A stretch of DNA of 64,000 bases from assembly GCF_039555335.1 (NCBI RefSeq), contig NW_027305494.1, positions 1,342,001 to 1,406,000 of the forward strand, given 5' to 3'. The notes under the pieces were generated by a model. The model had not been told where the DNA came from and made no database searches. It was given only the letters and a program-made list of their open reading frames with translations. Position 1 is the first letter of the stretch. Each line of letters opens with the position of its first letter. Positions 33,408 through 45,320 of the stretch are shown here, in pieces. Source of the stretch: Amphiura filiformis. Its lineage: Eukaryota; Echinodermata; Ophiuroidea; Amphilepidida; Amphiuridae. Position numbers and translations under genes: made by a program.

Positions 33408-34047
33408 CTGCTCTTCAGTACATGAATCCGTCTCAATTTCTTCATCGCAAAGTCCTTTCAAGATGAAATCTACAGGAACAGATTCCAGACACAACTCCGA
33501 CTCAATGCACTTGATAAAGTTTTTCATGAGATGTTTATGATAACACTGGGCAAGGTCAGACAGCAGATCATGATCCTTTGCATGGAACCAGATCTTTAAA
33601 CAGTCATCAATGGAGAATGAATCTGTCAAACTAATCAGGAAGTCAGCACATTCTTGCATGACCTCTGTGAAACCCATGTAACAAGCTAATCCCAGAATCC
33701 CTACAACTGTGTTCAGAGACACATAAAACTTTCCAGTATATGCAAAGTCTAATATTGGTTCAAAAAATTCCCCAATTCCAGGAACTTCAACCTCATTTTC
33801 TTCATTTTCTTTCCAATGACATGCGAACATGTTACGGAAGTAGCTGGTGGCGCAACTCAGAACGACTTTGTGCGCCTGGAACCTGTCATCTCCAGCTGTA
33901 ATGGTGACGTCACAGAATCGACCTTCTTTTCTCAGTTCATTGAGTTCTGATGATGTGCGAGTTAAGTACGTATGATTTATCAATTGCTGTTTTGTGTCAA
34001 ATTTATTTTGCCGAGATGATGCCATCTTTCTCTTCAGTCGATGTTAC
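33408..34047 (-). CDS. Exon 1 of a kelch-like BTB-BACK-kelch protein (shared by all kelch exons)
   Basis: Codes 206 residues from ATG 34025-34023 to donor CAG|GTGAGT; bases 34047-34026 are 5' UTR behind an acceptor (TTTTTACAG), so at least one upstream non-coding exon exists. The BTB fold spans about residues 20-130: HTYLTRTSSELNELRKEG, FCDVTITAGD, FQAHKVVLSCATSYFRNMF, VEVPGI, FEPILDFAYTGKFYVS and NTVVGILGLACYMGF. BACK begins with ADFLISLTDSFSIDDCLKIW. Such proteins dimerise and bind Cullin-3 through BTB, with the kelch propeller choosing the substrate. This is the only BTB exon in the window, yet four intact kelch exons lie downstream. I place it in the KLHL family but cannot name the orthologue. 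Confidence 0.92.
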
Positions 34048-34359
34048 CTGTAAAAATGATGAAAATGTTTTGGTCTATTAGTCTACAGATCACATCAATG
34101 CTTTCAATACATACATAAGGTGGTATATAAGGAATTTTCTGGAAACAAGAAAATGGTCTGGTCTGAGCAGGTTTTAAATAGATTAAATAGGATAAATGGT
34201 AGCTCCTGGATCCTGGTCACCTCAGATTCATATCACGGATGGCGTAATGACGTCAGTATCAAGCTGCTCATTAAATATTCATGAAACCGAACCATGTGGT
34301 CACAATCGGGGAATCGATGTGGTTGGAATTAACGCGACGTGCTCGACCTTGACCAGAGA

Positions 34360-34600
34360 TAGCGTGGCCTAGCGGTTAAGGCACTGGACTGTGAATCCAA
34401 GGGTCAAGGGTTCAAATCCCAGGTCCGCCTGAGTTTGGCTGGCTCTTTGTGAGGGTACTTTAAGCTGTCGGTCCCGTGTACATGCATATTTTCTCACATT
34501 AATGTACATTTCTTTTGTAGTGTGCACGTAAAGAACGTCACAGGCTATTAGAAAAAAGCAGGGGATCATCCTAGTACTGTTGACTGTACTTCAAAAATAC
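34360..34600 (+). mobile_element. tRNA-derived SINE
   Basis: The head has an A-box-like TGGCCTAGCGG (34365) and a B-box-like GGTTCAAATCC (34409). The tRNA-like part (anticodon position GTG in CTGTGAA) has a broken acceptor stem. It is followed by a body with GTGCACGTAAAGAACG and a downstream ATAATATAATA tail. This combination is typical of V-SINE-like tRNA SINEs of marine invertebrates. Length is approximate. Confidence 0.75.
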
Positions 34601-35268
34601 ACTCATCTGCTCTAGGTTCTTGAGTAAAAAATATAATATAATACTCATACATATCAGAGAGGCACTTATAAGGAAGAAGTCATGTACAGTACTACATGTA
34701 TGAATCATAAGAATGGCTGCTGGCTAAACAGCGATGCGGATATAGTATTCATCACTGGGACTAGACTTCGCCGTAGTCCACTTGCCCATTTTGCATACTC
34801 TGGCCATTACATTTAAGCATAAAACTGATTTATATCGATTTGTGTGCAACTGATAGATTTTCACATCTGTATCTGATCTTTTCAGTCACTGCACTCCCTC
34901 CGTTTGTTAGCTTCCCAAGTGGACTACTGACTTTGCCTTGCGGTTAAGATTTTTAACACGGGACTCTATGGAGAGTTAGGCCAATTTCTGGCCTAACTAA
35001 AATTGGCCATGATGTAATGCATCTTTAAATGAATCTGCCTTGTGATTGGTCGCCCATATCTCGCTATTGTTTAAATCTTCCGGGCCCGCGCCATTACCAT
35101 TAACTACACTGTACACAACTATCTGTGGTATTTGCGGCGCTTTTGTGTTGACGCGAAAGTTAATCTCTCATCAAACATCTAGCGCGTCTTGTACTATACC
35201 ATGCTTAGTACTTGTGGTTAATGGACTGATAAACAAGTATGCTTGACTGTGTGCTTTTAGAGAGCAAA
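34601..35268. other. Region upstream of the kelch-like gene, no gene seen
   Basis: Mixed repeat-like sequence including AGTTAGGCCAATTTCTGGCC, partly palindromic with the following bases (near 34975-35007). No splice-supported coding exon recognised; the 5' non-coding exon of the kelch-like gene may lie here or further upstream. Confidence 0.4.
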
Positions 35269-35276
35269 GTCCCGGG

Positions 35277-35639
35277 CAACCCTCGAATTAAGGATCTGAA
35301 GGGGCACAGCAACTTTTTAGGGCAAGTTGACAACTGCCTTGGATTTTCACTGAAAAGGCAAGGCAGCACAGCAGTTTGTAATATTTCAAGAGGGCATCAT
35401 GGCAACTGTTGAAAATTTAAGAAGGGCACCAAGGCAATTTCTCAAAAGTGAAAAAAACACACACAAAACGTGGATGATTTTATAATGAATGGGCAGGGCT
35501 GGGGCACCGACGGCAACTTCATTAGAGGGCACGGCAAGTGACTGCCTTGGGTAAAGGACATATTTTGAGGGCATTACGGCAGTGGGGTTGGGCACCCACG
35601 GCAAAATGCCTTGGGTGCCGTGGGTTAATTCGAGGGCTG
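35277..35639. mobile_element. hAT MITE with perfect 8-bp target duplication
   Basis: 363 bp. Termini CAACCCTCGAATTAA and, inverted, CAGCCCTCGAATTAA. Flanked by identical octamers GTCCCGGG (35269-35276 and 35640-35647), the hallmark of hAT transposition. The interior is built of repeated GGCAC(G)GCAA-type words. No coding capacity. Confidence 0.92.
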
Positions 35640-36652
35640 GTCCCGGGGTAAAGTTCTGCTTAAAATTCAAAGTCCATAGTCGGATTTTCGGGGTTCGCTA
35701 TCAATAAAACTGGTAGATTCCAAAATCAGAATTGTTCAGTATTAAAGTGAGCCATTATAATTATGCAAGATAATGTTGCATTCAGTTACTTTTATTGTCA
35801 CTAATTACATGTATCTGATATTTTTAACTCTTTATGACCATTTTACTATTGAATATTTTAATTTTAATAAACATCAGTATAATTTTGAGTTCAACGAAAT
35901 GGGTTCATCATGACTAATAATAACATATTTTTAATAAAATTCGACTATGGCATAGTCTACACTGGGACTGAAAAATGCGACATTTTTGACGTTTGTACCG
36001 GGGAATTTCAGACACGGAGACTTCTACAAATTCGTCCAAGGTAACCAAAGGGTTGGGGATCGCATTTTTAACTATCACTAAATGTTTCGGAATTGAGGTA
36101 GGCCGGCTAAAAAGTAGACCATTTGATTTCGGGCCGGGATTTCAGGGACTGTAATTGGTGTAAATGTCACATTTTGAACAGTGAGCTTTAAAGTGAACAA
36201 CTTGGCTTTCACTTCAGCATAGAGTCTTAGCCAGAAATCAGAAACCACCCGTCCGAGCAGACACCAAAATTTGACCCTCAAATATAAAACAACTTGTCTA
36301 ATACCCATGGAAGGGTCACTAGGGTGAAATATGTCCTCATTTGGCCTTTACATGTCACTCTGAATTTATAGTCTCAAGTTCATATAACCTTAAAATTATC
36401 TGTTTTAGAGCTATCACATCTGTAAAATCCATAAATCCACCCGTCTAAAATTAGATTAGGGCGTCTTAAAGAGAGGTAGACGCATGGCTGCCTAAGACCT
36501 TGCTTCAGCACAAGCATTGGGCCTTGCTCAGGGACTGTGCATTATTATAAACACTTTATTCTGTCGGTCAGACATCCGGGCATGAACCGGCTGACAATAG
36601 CCATGCACTGGAGTGAAAACAACATTCGCATTCACTGAACTCTGGAGTGTAT

Positions 36653-37036
36653 GCCCGGTCCCCACACTCGGTGCATCCGCGGGTATGCATGCGCGTCGAA
36701 AATTTCGCGAAATAAGGGGTGTTTTTAGATGAAGAAACATGATTCGCGAAACACACAAAAAAGGGGTGTTTTTTCAAACCACATGTTCACGAAATTGAAG
36801 AAAAGGGTATTTTCATCGAGCAGCCTACGTGTTTCTGCCAGAAAAGGGTATATTAGAAATATCGTTCGCGTTTTAGCGAAAATAGGGGTATTGTCAAAGG
36901 GCAAATAATTCGCGAAATCGCTATAAAAAGGCGTGTTTTTCCCTAAAAACGTCGCGAAATGAGATACAAAAGGGGGTATTTTTAAAGTTCACCGACAAGC
37001 ATGAATACCCGCGGATGCACGGAGTGCGGGGACCGG
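36653..37036. mobile_element. TIR element with GAGTGTAT target duplication
   Basis: The arm CCGGTCCCCACACTCGGTGC and its inverse, continuing through GCATCCGCGGGTAT. Flanked by GAGTGTAT (36645-36652 and 37037-37044). The interior has about six imperfect units combining TTCGCGAAAT with GGGGTGTTTTT. Probably hAT-like. Confidence 0.88.
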
Positions 37037-37066
37037 GAGTGTATCACAAGCTATCACACTATTGTG

Positions 37067-37079
37067 CCAGGTTCGACTC
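37067..37079 (+). other. Isolated B-box-like motif
   Basis: CCAGGTTCGACTCCC matches the Pol III B-box consensus GGTTCGANTCC fully, but no A-box or tRNA fold is seen around it; probably a SINE scrap. Confidence 0.4.
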
Positions 37080-37092
37080 CCTGCAAATAAAA

Positions 37093-38948
37093 ATATGGTC
37101 ATTTTCACAGTAAAGGGTGTAACTTTTGATTTTTAGGGTCAAAATTTCAAACCACTTAAATATGTTTCTGTTTACTGAAATCATGCATAGAAGCAACTTA
37201 AATTCCAGTAAAATAATGTTTCAAGGCTTAAACCTTTTGATTTCTAATAAAAATTTGACATTTCCTTAACATTTTGGTTAAAATCTAAGAAAAAATGTAT
37301 TTTACATAAGCTCAGAAAATTATGACATGAAAGCTGGAATACATGTGAAATCCCATTCCAAAGTAAGTCAACAGATATAAGTTAAATTTTATACCATGTT
37401 TTGCTATGTTTGTAATTGCAGTTTTGAAAATTTTTAACATCAAGTGTCATTTACAATGGAAATTTCCCAACCTTAAACATATTTTTTAAGTTTTAATTGG
37501 GTTCCTAAAATAATTTGAATGTCTAACTTCATGTACAAATACTACTTGATGAAAGGAACCTCCCAGCCAAGTTTCACAGAAATTGGAGTTATTTTTTAGA
37601 ATTGGCAATTCAAGCGATTTGTGTTTCGGAGGCTTCAGTTAACAACACAGGTGATCATAAAAGTAAAATATTTGGCTAACTACTACAAGCTGACATGAAA
37701 AAATAGGTAAAAAATATCACAAAATTACCAATGTTCATGCTTTGCTTCTAAGTATTGAATTTCAGTTGTGACAAAAATTAAATTATCACATGCAGCAAGT
37801 CATTTTTTTTGTTGAATCGGAAGCTTCATGTTAACAATGGTTCAACATTGCAGAAGTAGATTTTTTGAAAACAACACTGTTGGGATCATCTAAGCTATTA
37901 TTTTCTTGTGTGTATTGAATCAATGATTCTATGCGGCAGATATTGTAAATTCATCACATGTTAATTTTTTCACCCATTTGTTAAGTATGGTGTTAACTTG
38001 CATGTGAAGCCTCCGAAACAGGCTTTTTTGGGTACCGGTATCGGTATATTTTTCAAACATAATTAACCATAATATCAAAATGTTTTTTAATTTATGACAT
38101 TCTGCACATATCAAGTAACAATTACAATGCAGATATCAGTATGAAACACACCAATATGCATAGATGATAATTTATCTTATTGTTGTTTCGGAGGCTTCAT
38201 TTGTTTCGAAGGCTTCAATTGTTAACGGAAAGTTTGTATTGGGTCCCATTTTCAAACGGTGATATATATCTCCACGATTTAAAAACAAGTGACTTGAGGA
38301 TCTACTTTGCTACATTTTGATAAATAGATTGGATGAGCTCTTTTATTTATATTTGCCCAAGCTTGCTGAACAGTTTGTTTCGGAGGCTTAAAAAAAAACC
38401 GGCTCTTTGAAGTCAAGAATTTATAAAAATTTTAAAAGCTTGCAAATCGACTAATTTTTGTTACGCATTTCAAGTTAAGATATCAACTGTTATGAATCAA
38501 GAAGAAGTGAAGAAATAACCAAGAATTATGAACCAAAGCTATACCCACAAAGTTTGTTAACAATTGTTAACGGAAAATGAAGCCTCCGAAACGACAAATA
38601 TCGAAGTCCGGTTCTCAAAAATACAGGGCTGTTCACAATTAAATCTAATGTGGCAGTGTTTACCGAACATATGACCGTACTTTCAGGATAAGAAAAATTA
38701 TCCATTATGAACTAACTGAAGAAAACACAGGGTTTTACAAAAATGTTACTGTTTTTTATAGTTTTTCAAAATGGCAAGCCTGCTAAAACTGAATGCAGTA
38801 ACTCCCAAAGATTATGCTACCCAAGGTAGCTGCTAACTAGATGACTTATGTGGCCAAAAATCATGGAATTCTGTGGCTTTATTAGAACACTACGGATCAA
38901 AATGTTAAAAATCCAAAGTTACACCCTTTCCCGTGAAAATGACCATAT
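37093..38948. mobile_element. 1.9-kb TIR element with TTTCGGAGGCTTCA subterminal repeats
   Basis: ATATGGTCATTTTCAC followed by AAAGGGTGTAAC at the left is inverted at 38906-38948. Inside, the motif TTTCGGAGGCTTCA (or its complement) recurs at about 37625, 38006, 38185, 38203, 38377 and 38579, several times next to GTTAAC. No transposase frame is present. Outside, CACTGGAGTGAAAACAAC (36607) and its inverse (38958) suggest a larger element into which 36653-37036 later inserted. Confidence 0.75.
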
Positions 38949-38982
38949 GCGATAAGTTGTTTTCACTCCAATGCATGAATGG

Positions 38983-39538
38983 ATGTGACGTGGTCCCGAC
39001 TAGACTCGCTTGCCAGTCCTACATGTATATATATACGCCGTACCTATGTATATTAAGGACCAGTTGGCTTACGCCATTTTGGATGTCAATGGGAAATACA
39101 CACTTAATGATTTGCGCCGGTTATAGAAACTTGAAAAAAAATCTTTAAAATTTCATCAATGTATAAAGTGGTAGGCCTACCAACCTTATTGTGCTTGCTA
39201 ATTTAAGACTCGGTTGAAACAAAATTAAGGATCAAATGCATTTTAGTGCCCAAAAAGGCAAAATTATCGTCAAAGTTCTGCCGAAATCGGCACCCTTGCG
39301 AAGGGTTCAGAATTCGAATCACGGGAACAAAAATATCCGATTTTTGCGATCAAAAACACAAAATTACAACTTAAAACATAGGCCTACTATATTGGCAAAA
39401 GACATTATTACCAAACAATATATAGAATAGAATATTTGACATCATTTTCTCAAAATATTGAAGAAATTTGCTCACTAGACATCGAAAAAGTACGCAATCC
39501 AATTCCCGTTCAAATGCATGGGAAACTGAAAGTACATA
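38983..39538. repeat. Repeat copy related to 59930-60240
   Basis: Shares AAAATTTCATCAATGTATA and TTTAAGACTCGGTTGAAACA with 59943-60240, in the same orientation. The copy at 59930-60240 has a 57-bp insertion (59982-60038) absent here. Confidence 0.75.
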
Positions 39539-39960
39539 CCCAGTGGGCACAAGTTGACATGTCAACGTTGAATCAACGTTGAATCAACGTTGAAATGCAA
39601 ATCAACCTGATTTCAACGTGATTTCAACCTGAAGTTGAAATCAGGTTGATATTTCAACGTTGATTCAACGTTGAAATCTGGTTGAAATTTAAATCAACTT
39701 GATTTCAACCTTATTTCAACCTAACATTGAGTAAGGTTGAAATAAGGTTGATATTTCAACATTGAATCAACGTTGAAATTAGGTTGAAATAAGGTTGATA
39801 TTTCAACGTTGATTCAACGTTGATTCAACGTTGATTCAACGTTGAAATGTCAATTTCAACGTTGATTCAACGTTGAATCAACGTTGAATCAACGTTGAAA
39901 TAGGGGTCTATCAACCTTATTTCAATATCACTTCAACCTCATCTTGCGGGCTTTTATTTG
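39539..39960. mobile_element. GTTGATTCAAC array with CCCAGTGGGCACA terminus (left-ended copy)
   Basis: Begins CCCAGTGGGCACAAGTTGAC, then about 400 bp of near-tandem variants of the palindromic words CAACGTTGAATCAACGTTG and GGTTGAAAT. The matching right terminus is not present. Related to 59430-59846, which has only the right terminus. Confidence 0.8.
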
Positions 39961-41880
39961 CACCAGAGCTAAATACTCAGAAGACAAATTCTATTAAAAC
40001 ATAGCATGTGTAGCAAGTCGGCCTAAATGGTTAATGAAAAATATTAATGTGCATGCACGATGTGCACCATCTGCAAGACTGGGACAAACAGTGTCGGAAA
40101 CCATCTTGTAGGCCTATTCTTTTGCACCAATAGAGCTAAATAGTAACTGAATACCTTCAGAACAAGACATTAACATGCATATGTGTAGACGTATAATAGC
40201 AGTTATATGGTTAATGAAAAATATTAATGTGCATGCACGTAAAGTAAAATTTAGGCTAATATAGGCCTACAATAATATATGGTTTCCGACATAATATTTG
40301 CAACACTTTCGGATCGTGCATCCACATTAATATTTTGTATAAACCATCAGCCTGCTACACATGCTAGTGGGTGGGGGGATCCATACAATCCCCCCTTCCC
40401 ATGTTGACGCCTGTATGTCAGTACATATGTTTCTGACCAAATTAACCTCATATTTGCAAGCTACCGGCCATTCTAGCCCCAAAAGGACCAAATTTTGCCC
40501 GCTTCGTGCGAGTTTATTCCATCTTTGCACCATATTTATCATAGGCCTATCACTTTAGCTTTAAATGGCATTTTTTCATATCATTATGGCCTATTTTCAA
40601 CCAATAATATAGATTGCTCAAATTTTGGTAGGGGCCTACCATTTCTGTATATCCACCTTTTCGTAATTCAAGGTATTGACCACTTCGCTGCCGTTTTGAA
40701 AATTGAGATGAGAGTAGGCCCTTTTTTCTCTTTAAAGCAATATATTTAAATAGGTGTAAAAATGATGCACCCTTAAATGGCTTCAATTGGACCTTCATTT
40801 TGCAAAATTTTCCAACTTCTGGCGGGGGAACAGTCACCTCAGACACCCCCCTGCGTATTATGCCTAATCGATATGTAACTGGCCATATTCGCTTTTGCTT
40901 TCGTGCATTGCATTTGCCAATGTTTAACACAATTTATAGGGATAAATGAGGGAAAACTTGTCCACGAAAGGCTTCATGGACCACTCATTTCACAAATTCG
41001 GCTTTTTCAAACTACAATTTTACAAACTGATAGTGCCAAAATGGTCCACCAAATCGCTTCAATTAGGTCTTCATGTGCAAAAGTTATACTTCTGAGGCGG
41101 GGGAGGGGGGGCACATCCCCTCAGACACCCCTTGCGTTGTGCATGCAAGCGTCAAAACTTGCCCCCCCCGCTCTAGATCCACCACTGCTATCACCCCCCC
41201 CATGACGCCTGTATGTATATAGGTTCCGACCATTTTTTGCGCGACCATCTTTGCACCGTATTTATCAGTTTCGCTTCAATATGGCAAAACGTTTCGTCCG
41301 CTTTGCGCTAATTAATACATATCAACGTATTCTAAGTAATATAGTGCTAGGTGCGCGGGATTCACATTACTTTAAGCACTTTTTTTCCAACTCCCCCCAT
41401 GTCAAACAGAAATCTATGCCATTATACTGTCTGCATGAAAGGTTTTGTTTTTAATTATGTTTTTAAATTTTCATGCAAAATGGAGTCTTTCTACATCGTT
41501 TAGTTTTCCACATCTTCCTTTCATCTTTTCTTCTTCCTGTACAACATTTCTGTTATCATAACCCCGTACCCGTGACCCGTCCATGTACATTTTTGTCCTT
41601 TCTCTTTTTCATTTTTGGTGAGAATTTTCCTCCTGAATGATTTTGAGGTAGGCCTAATGGTGGTCTTTTGGAGGTGCAAACGATCAAAACAAATGTTCTT
41701 TCTTGCCTTTCTGGTTGGAAAATCACCTATACCAAAATTAGTTTAGGTGTCGTTTAGAACTGATATCAGTCCCGGGGGATCAGTCAGCGCTTAATTCAGG
41801 GGCTTTCGGAGCTGTGCGCGGTCTTTCCAGGGAAGCATACCCGGCGGGTCATTTGTTTCGTGACGGCCTTACGTGAGGCT
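39961..41880. other. Repeat-derived intergenic sequence
   Basis: Contains ATGGTTAATGAAAAATATTA twice (about 40028 and 40208, direct repeats), a segment (40365-40520) inverted relative to 8480-8600, and a third GACGCCTGTATGTATAT copy near 41207. TAGGCCTA palindromes are frequent. No gene recognised. Confidence 0.55.
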
Positions 41881-42121
41881 GGGAGTGAGGGAGAATTTCC
41901 CCATCCAATTTTCTTTGCCCCCCCGCTCTTTTAAGGCAAAACCCCAACTTCTTACAAAAAATCCCCTTTTGTGGCAATTTTGTGCAAAAGTTGTTGCTTT
42001 TTTGCCCCCTCCCCTGAAATTCACCCCCCCCCCAAAAAATAATAAATAAATTCCTGGCGCCGCCACTGTTTGTGTTACGACCCCCGGCCCGGCAAACATA
42101 ATGAGCTGCAATACCCCTATA

Positions 42122-42898
42122 GGGGAAAGTTGGGTAATCCCGGGCACCTTTTGTTAAGGCTACACAGGTACAAGATTAAATAAAGTTCATCAGTGAAAAT
42201 CATATCAATGCAAAGCAGGAGTAATGTTCTAACTAGTAACCAGTTTTTAATAACTCAACATCTATAGTTAATAAGTTATAATTAAAAAACAAAATGGTAA
42301 AAAATGATGGGGTAATGCCGGACACGGGGTAATCCCGGACACAATGATTGTTGCTAAGAGGAAAGTGGAGTAGGATGATAATCCCTAGAATGCATTAGGT
42401 ACTTCTGTTACCTCAAGTATACAACTATGGGGGCTGTTGTTGTTGTCTATATTTTCGAAATAACAAGTGTCCGGCATTACCCCATCTGTATAGAGATGCA
42501 TGTGTGTCCGGGATTACCCCTCACGGTCCCGATTTAATTTTTCAGTGCTTGTTCTACTAATCCATTTTTAAGATATACCAAAATTCATACATCCAGCTAA
42601 CAATCAAATATCAAACATAATGTTCATCCATACTTCATCTGTGTCCCTTGTCGTATTAACTGTCACCCAGCTAATAAATCACTTTTCAGATAAAAAGTCA
42701 AAAATGACAATTTATGTTTTTTCGCAATTTTCACAAAGAAAGACGAGTCCCAAAGCGCTGGTAGTAGTAGGCCTACACGTGAGGTACACCTTGAGGTAGC
42801 TAATACCCCAAGGTAATATGATAGTGCCACCCTTCTCCGTTTAGCTGCAATCGATGTGTCCGGGATTCCCCACAGTCAGGTATTACCCCATTTTCCCC
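42122..42898. mobile_element. 777-bp MITE with GGGGAAA termini and TA target sites
   Basis: GGGGAAA then GGGTAATCCCGGGCA at the left; TATTACCCCATTTTCCCC at the right, with TA on both flanks. The words GTCCGG(C/G)ATTACCCC or complement recur at about 42310, 42333, 42468, 42508 and 42857. The TA site suggests a Tc1/mariner-type origin. Confidence 0.82.
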
Positions 42899-43139
42899 TA
42901 ACCCTTAGTGTATAGGTTGACATATCAGTATATATGACGCTAACTAGTTAATCTCCTATACCTACAGCACAGCGCTTCTAGTACAGGTCAATTACCTATG
43001 TGAGTGCCCCTGTGTTGTGTGCATACATAACTGCATGATAAGGGTTACCGTATTGCAGCCCTGTAGGCCTATGATGGGCAAGTTATAGGCCTACGGAGAA
43101 CGGGAGAATTTTTCTCCAATGCAATTTGAAGTAAAAGTT

Positions 43140-43560
43140 AATACAAAAAGGGGGAGGGGTGCGTTACCTATAGGGGTTCGTAAAAAGTAAAGAAAACATA
43201 TCTTAATGGGCCCATAAAAGCAAAGAAACGGGTAAAGAAATGATACCTTGTAATTATGGCATATATAATCTTTGCTTTATTATGCGGGCCAACTAACTAT
43301 ACATGTAACTAGGTATCTTTTCTTTGCTTTTACGGGCAAATTAAGAAGATATACGGTATATCTCTTCTTTATTTACGAGCCCGTGGTGCCTTGCCTTTTC
43401 TTATTTACGGGCCCACTACGGTCTCTTCTCTTATACGGGTTCATTAGGGCCTACAAGATTTTTTCTTTAAAAATGTATAACCCGATGATTCCACAAGTAC
43501 GACTAGTCCTTCAAGAATGGTTAAAAACTATACCGTAGGCCCTATATAGGCCTAGTGAGG
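43140..43560. repeat. Foldback repeat built on GGGCCC(G/A)TAAA words
   Basis: GGGCCCATAAAAGCAAAGAA (43209) is complemented by several TTTCTTATTTACGGGCCC-like words (43314-43450). Non-coding. Confidence 0.55.
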
Positions 43561-43770
43561 TTTCCACAAATTTTCCTGGAAAAATTGAGTTTATATGCTT
43601 TTCTATGGTGTTGACCCATAATTTTCATGTCAAAAAAAAAGAAGGGGGCCTGAAATTTTTGAGGTCTGTAAAGTGGGAGGGGGGGGGGGACAAAAATGTT
43701 CGCGATGAAATTTTTTGCATCATGCCCCCTAACAAGTAAAGTGTTTGTGAACTGTTCCTTAAGTGGCAGC
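43559..43770. mobile_element. Truncated relative of the element at 16277-16550
   Basis: Shares AAATTGAGTTTATATGCTTT and TTTTGAGGTCTGTAAAG with 16386-16480 and the right terminus GTGTTTGTGAAC. The left terminus is missing. Confidence 0.75.
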
Positions 43771-43859
43771 TAAACGCGCTACTTTCGCTCCGGTTCAACA
43801 TGTGTTCAAGGATTTCACACCAATGTCACAAAGAAATTTCCACTGCTGTTAACATGCGG

Positions 43860-43945
43860 TTAGTGTCTCGGTCTCGGTTTCGGACCTGCTGGTCTCGGTC
43901 TCGGCCCTCCTGGTCTCGAGGTCTCGGTTCGAATTCGAGACCGGC
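43860..43945. repeat. GGTCTCG-rich low-complexity tract
   Basis: Repeated GGTCTCGGTCTCGG-type words alternating with GACCTGCT/GCCCTCCT; includes direct and inverted (GAGACC) copies. Confidence 0.75.
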
Positions 43946-44344
43946 TTTGAGACCAAGTAAAATAGCACCATTCTGGTCATTTGGCTGCCCTTTAATTAAT
44001 TCTGCTCAAACAGTTTTCATAAATTGAATCATTACAGATTAATTAGGCCCAGTTATTAATTGTTCAAAATATCATAAACTCTATCTCAATAATCCTAGAT
44101 CATATTTAAGCTCCGTTAAAATCTATTTTAAGCAACACATCATATTTCTTAACATTTGCCCAATAATCATATACGTTACGTACATCATTCAAAACGTAGC
44201 AACATCAGTTAATCCCAACAAACATGACCCTTCTTGGTTTTCTTCATAACACTTCAAAGGACTCGAAGGTTACCAAATAATGTTAAAATGTATACTCTAG
44301 ACGCTAGGAAACTAAGGAAAGATTATGAAACGTTTTCTTTTTTT

Positions 44345-44500
44345 TTTACTTAATTCAATAATTGTTTAATATTAATTATTTATTTAATTATTAATTAATT
44401 GTTTATTTATTTATTTGAATTAATTATTTAATTATTTACTAAATTACTTATTATAATAATTATTTATTAAATAATTTGATTAACCAAGTAATTGCTTTAA
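44345..44500. repeat. AT-rich satellite-like unit 1
   Basis: About 150 bp composed of ATTATTTA/TTAATTA words ending TTGATTAACCAAGTAATTGC. The same ordered unit recurs at 45161-45320, 46925-47030 with 50607-50642, and 50643-50740. Confidence 0.75.
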
Positions 44501-45160
44501 GGGCTGGGGTATGAACGTTTGGACAGTATTTATTTTGGGACATCAGAGCACATCAGACATATCGAATTGCATTCTGAATACGAAGAATGTCATTCTGATA
44601 TCAAATAATTTTGATTTTGGAAATTCGCAATTTAATACACATTTTATGGCAAATCATTAAAAATTGATATTTTTGATATTTAACAGTACTTGAAGTAAAC
44701 TTTAGAAATCTGATGATTTATACTTAAAGTGTATGTAGGTGGGATGAAAAGCCGACGATCAATTGAAAATTTTGACCTTTCGTATTGAAGATATGGATTT
44801 TTTTCCCAAAACACCAAAAAAATTAGGTCTTTTGGGAAAAAAATCCATATCTTCAATATGAAAGGTCAAAATTTTCAATTGACTGTCGGCTTTTCCCTCC
44901 TGCTACATACACTTTAAGAATATAACATTAGATTTATATAATTTACTTCGAGAACTGTTATATATCAAAAATTAAAAAAATATAAAATTTTTTATAATTT
45001 GTGATAAAATTTGTATTATATTATAATTTAAAAAAAATGAAAATTATTTGATATCAGGAAGACATGCTTCGTATTCAGAATGCAATTCGATAGGTCTGAG
45101 GTGCTCTCATGTCCCACAAAAAATACTGTCGAAACGCAATAAACGCTCATTTTAGATCCC
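44501..45160. mobile_element. TTAA-flanked fully palindromic MITE, copy B
   Basis: 660 bp, TTAA at 44497-44500 and 45161-45164, homologous over its length to 15297-15942. Inserted between AT-rich satellite units. Confidence 0.88.
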
Positions 45161-45320
45161 TTAATTTAATAATTATTTAATATTAATTATTTATTTAATT
45201 ATTAATCCATTGTTTATTTATTTATTTAAATTATTTATTTAAATTATAGGCATATATTTAATTATTATAATATAATTATTTATTTATTAAATAATTTGAT
45301 TAACTAAGTAATTGCTTAGT
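45161..45320. repeat. AT-rich satellite-like unit 2
   Basis: Same word order as unit 1, ending TTGATTAACTAAGTAATTGC. Confidence 0.75.

Noticed and set aside
34364-34435. Functional tRNA-His gene
   Set aside because: A- and B-box-like motifs and a GTG anticodon position are present, but the acceptor stem does not pair properly and a SINE-type body follows. Annotated as a tRNA-derived SINE.
39539-39960. CRISPR-like array
   Set aside because: Repeated words are palindromic and near-contiguous with no unique spacers; the context is eukaryotic and the array has a transposon-type terminus.
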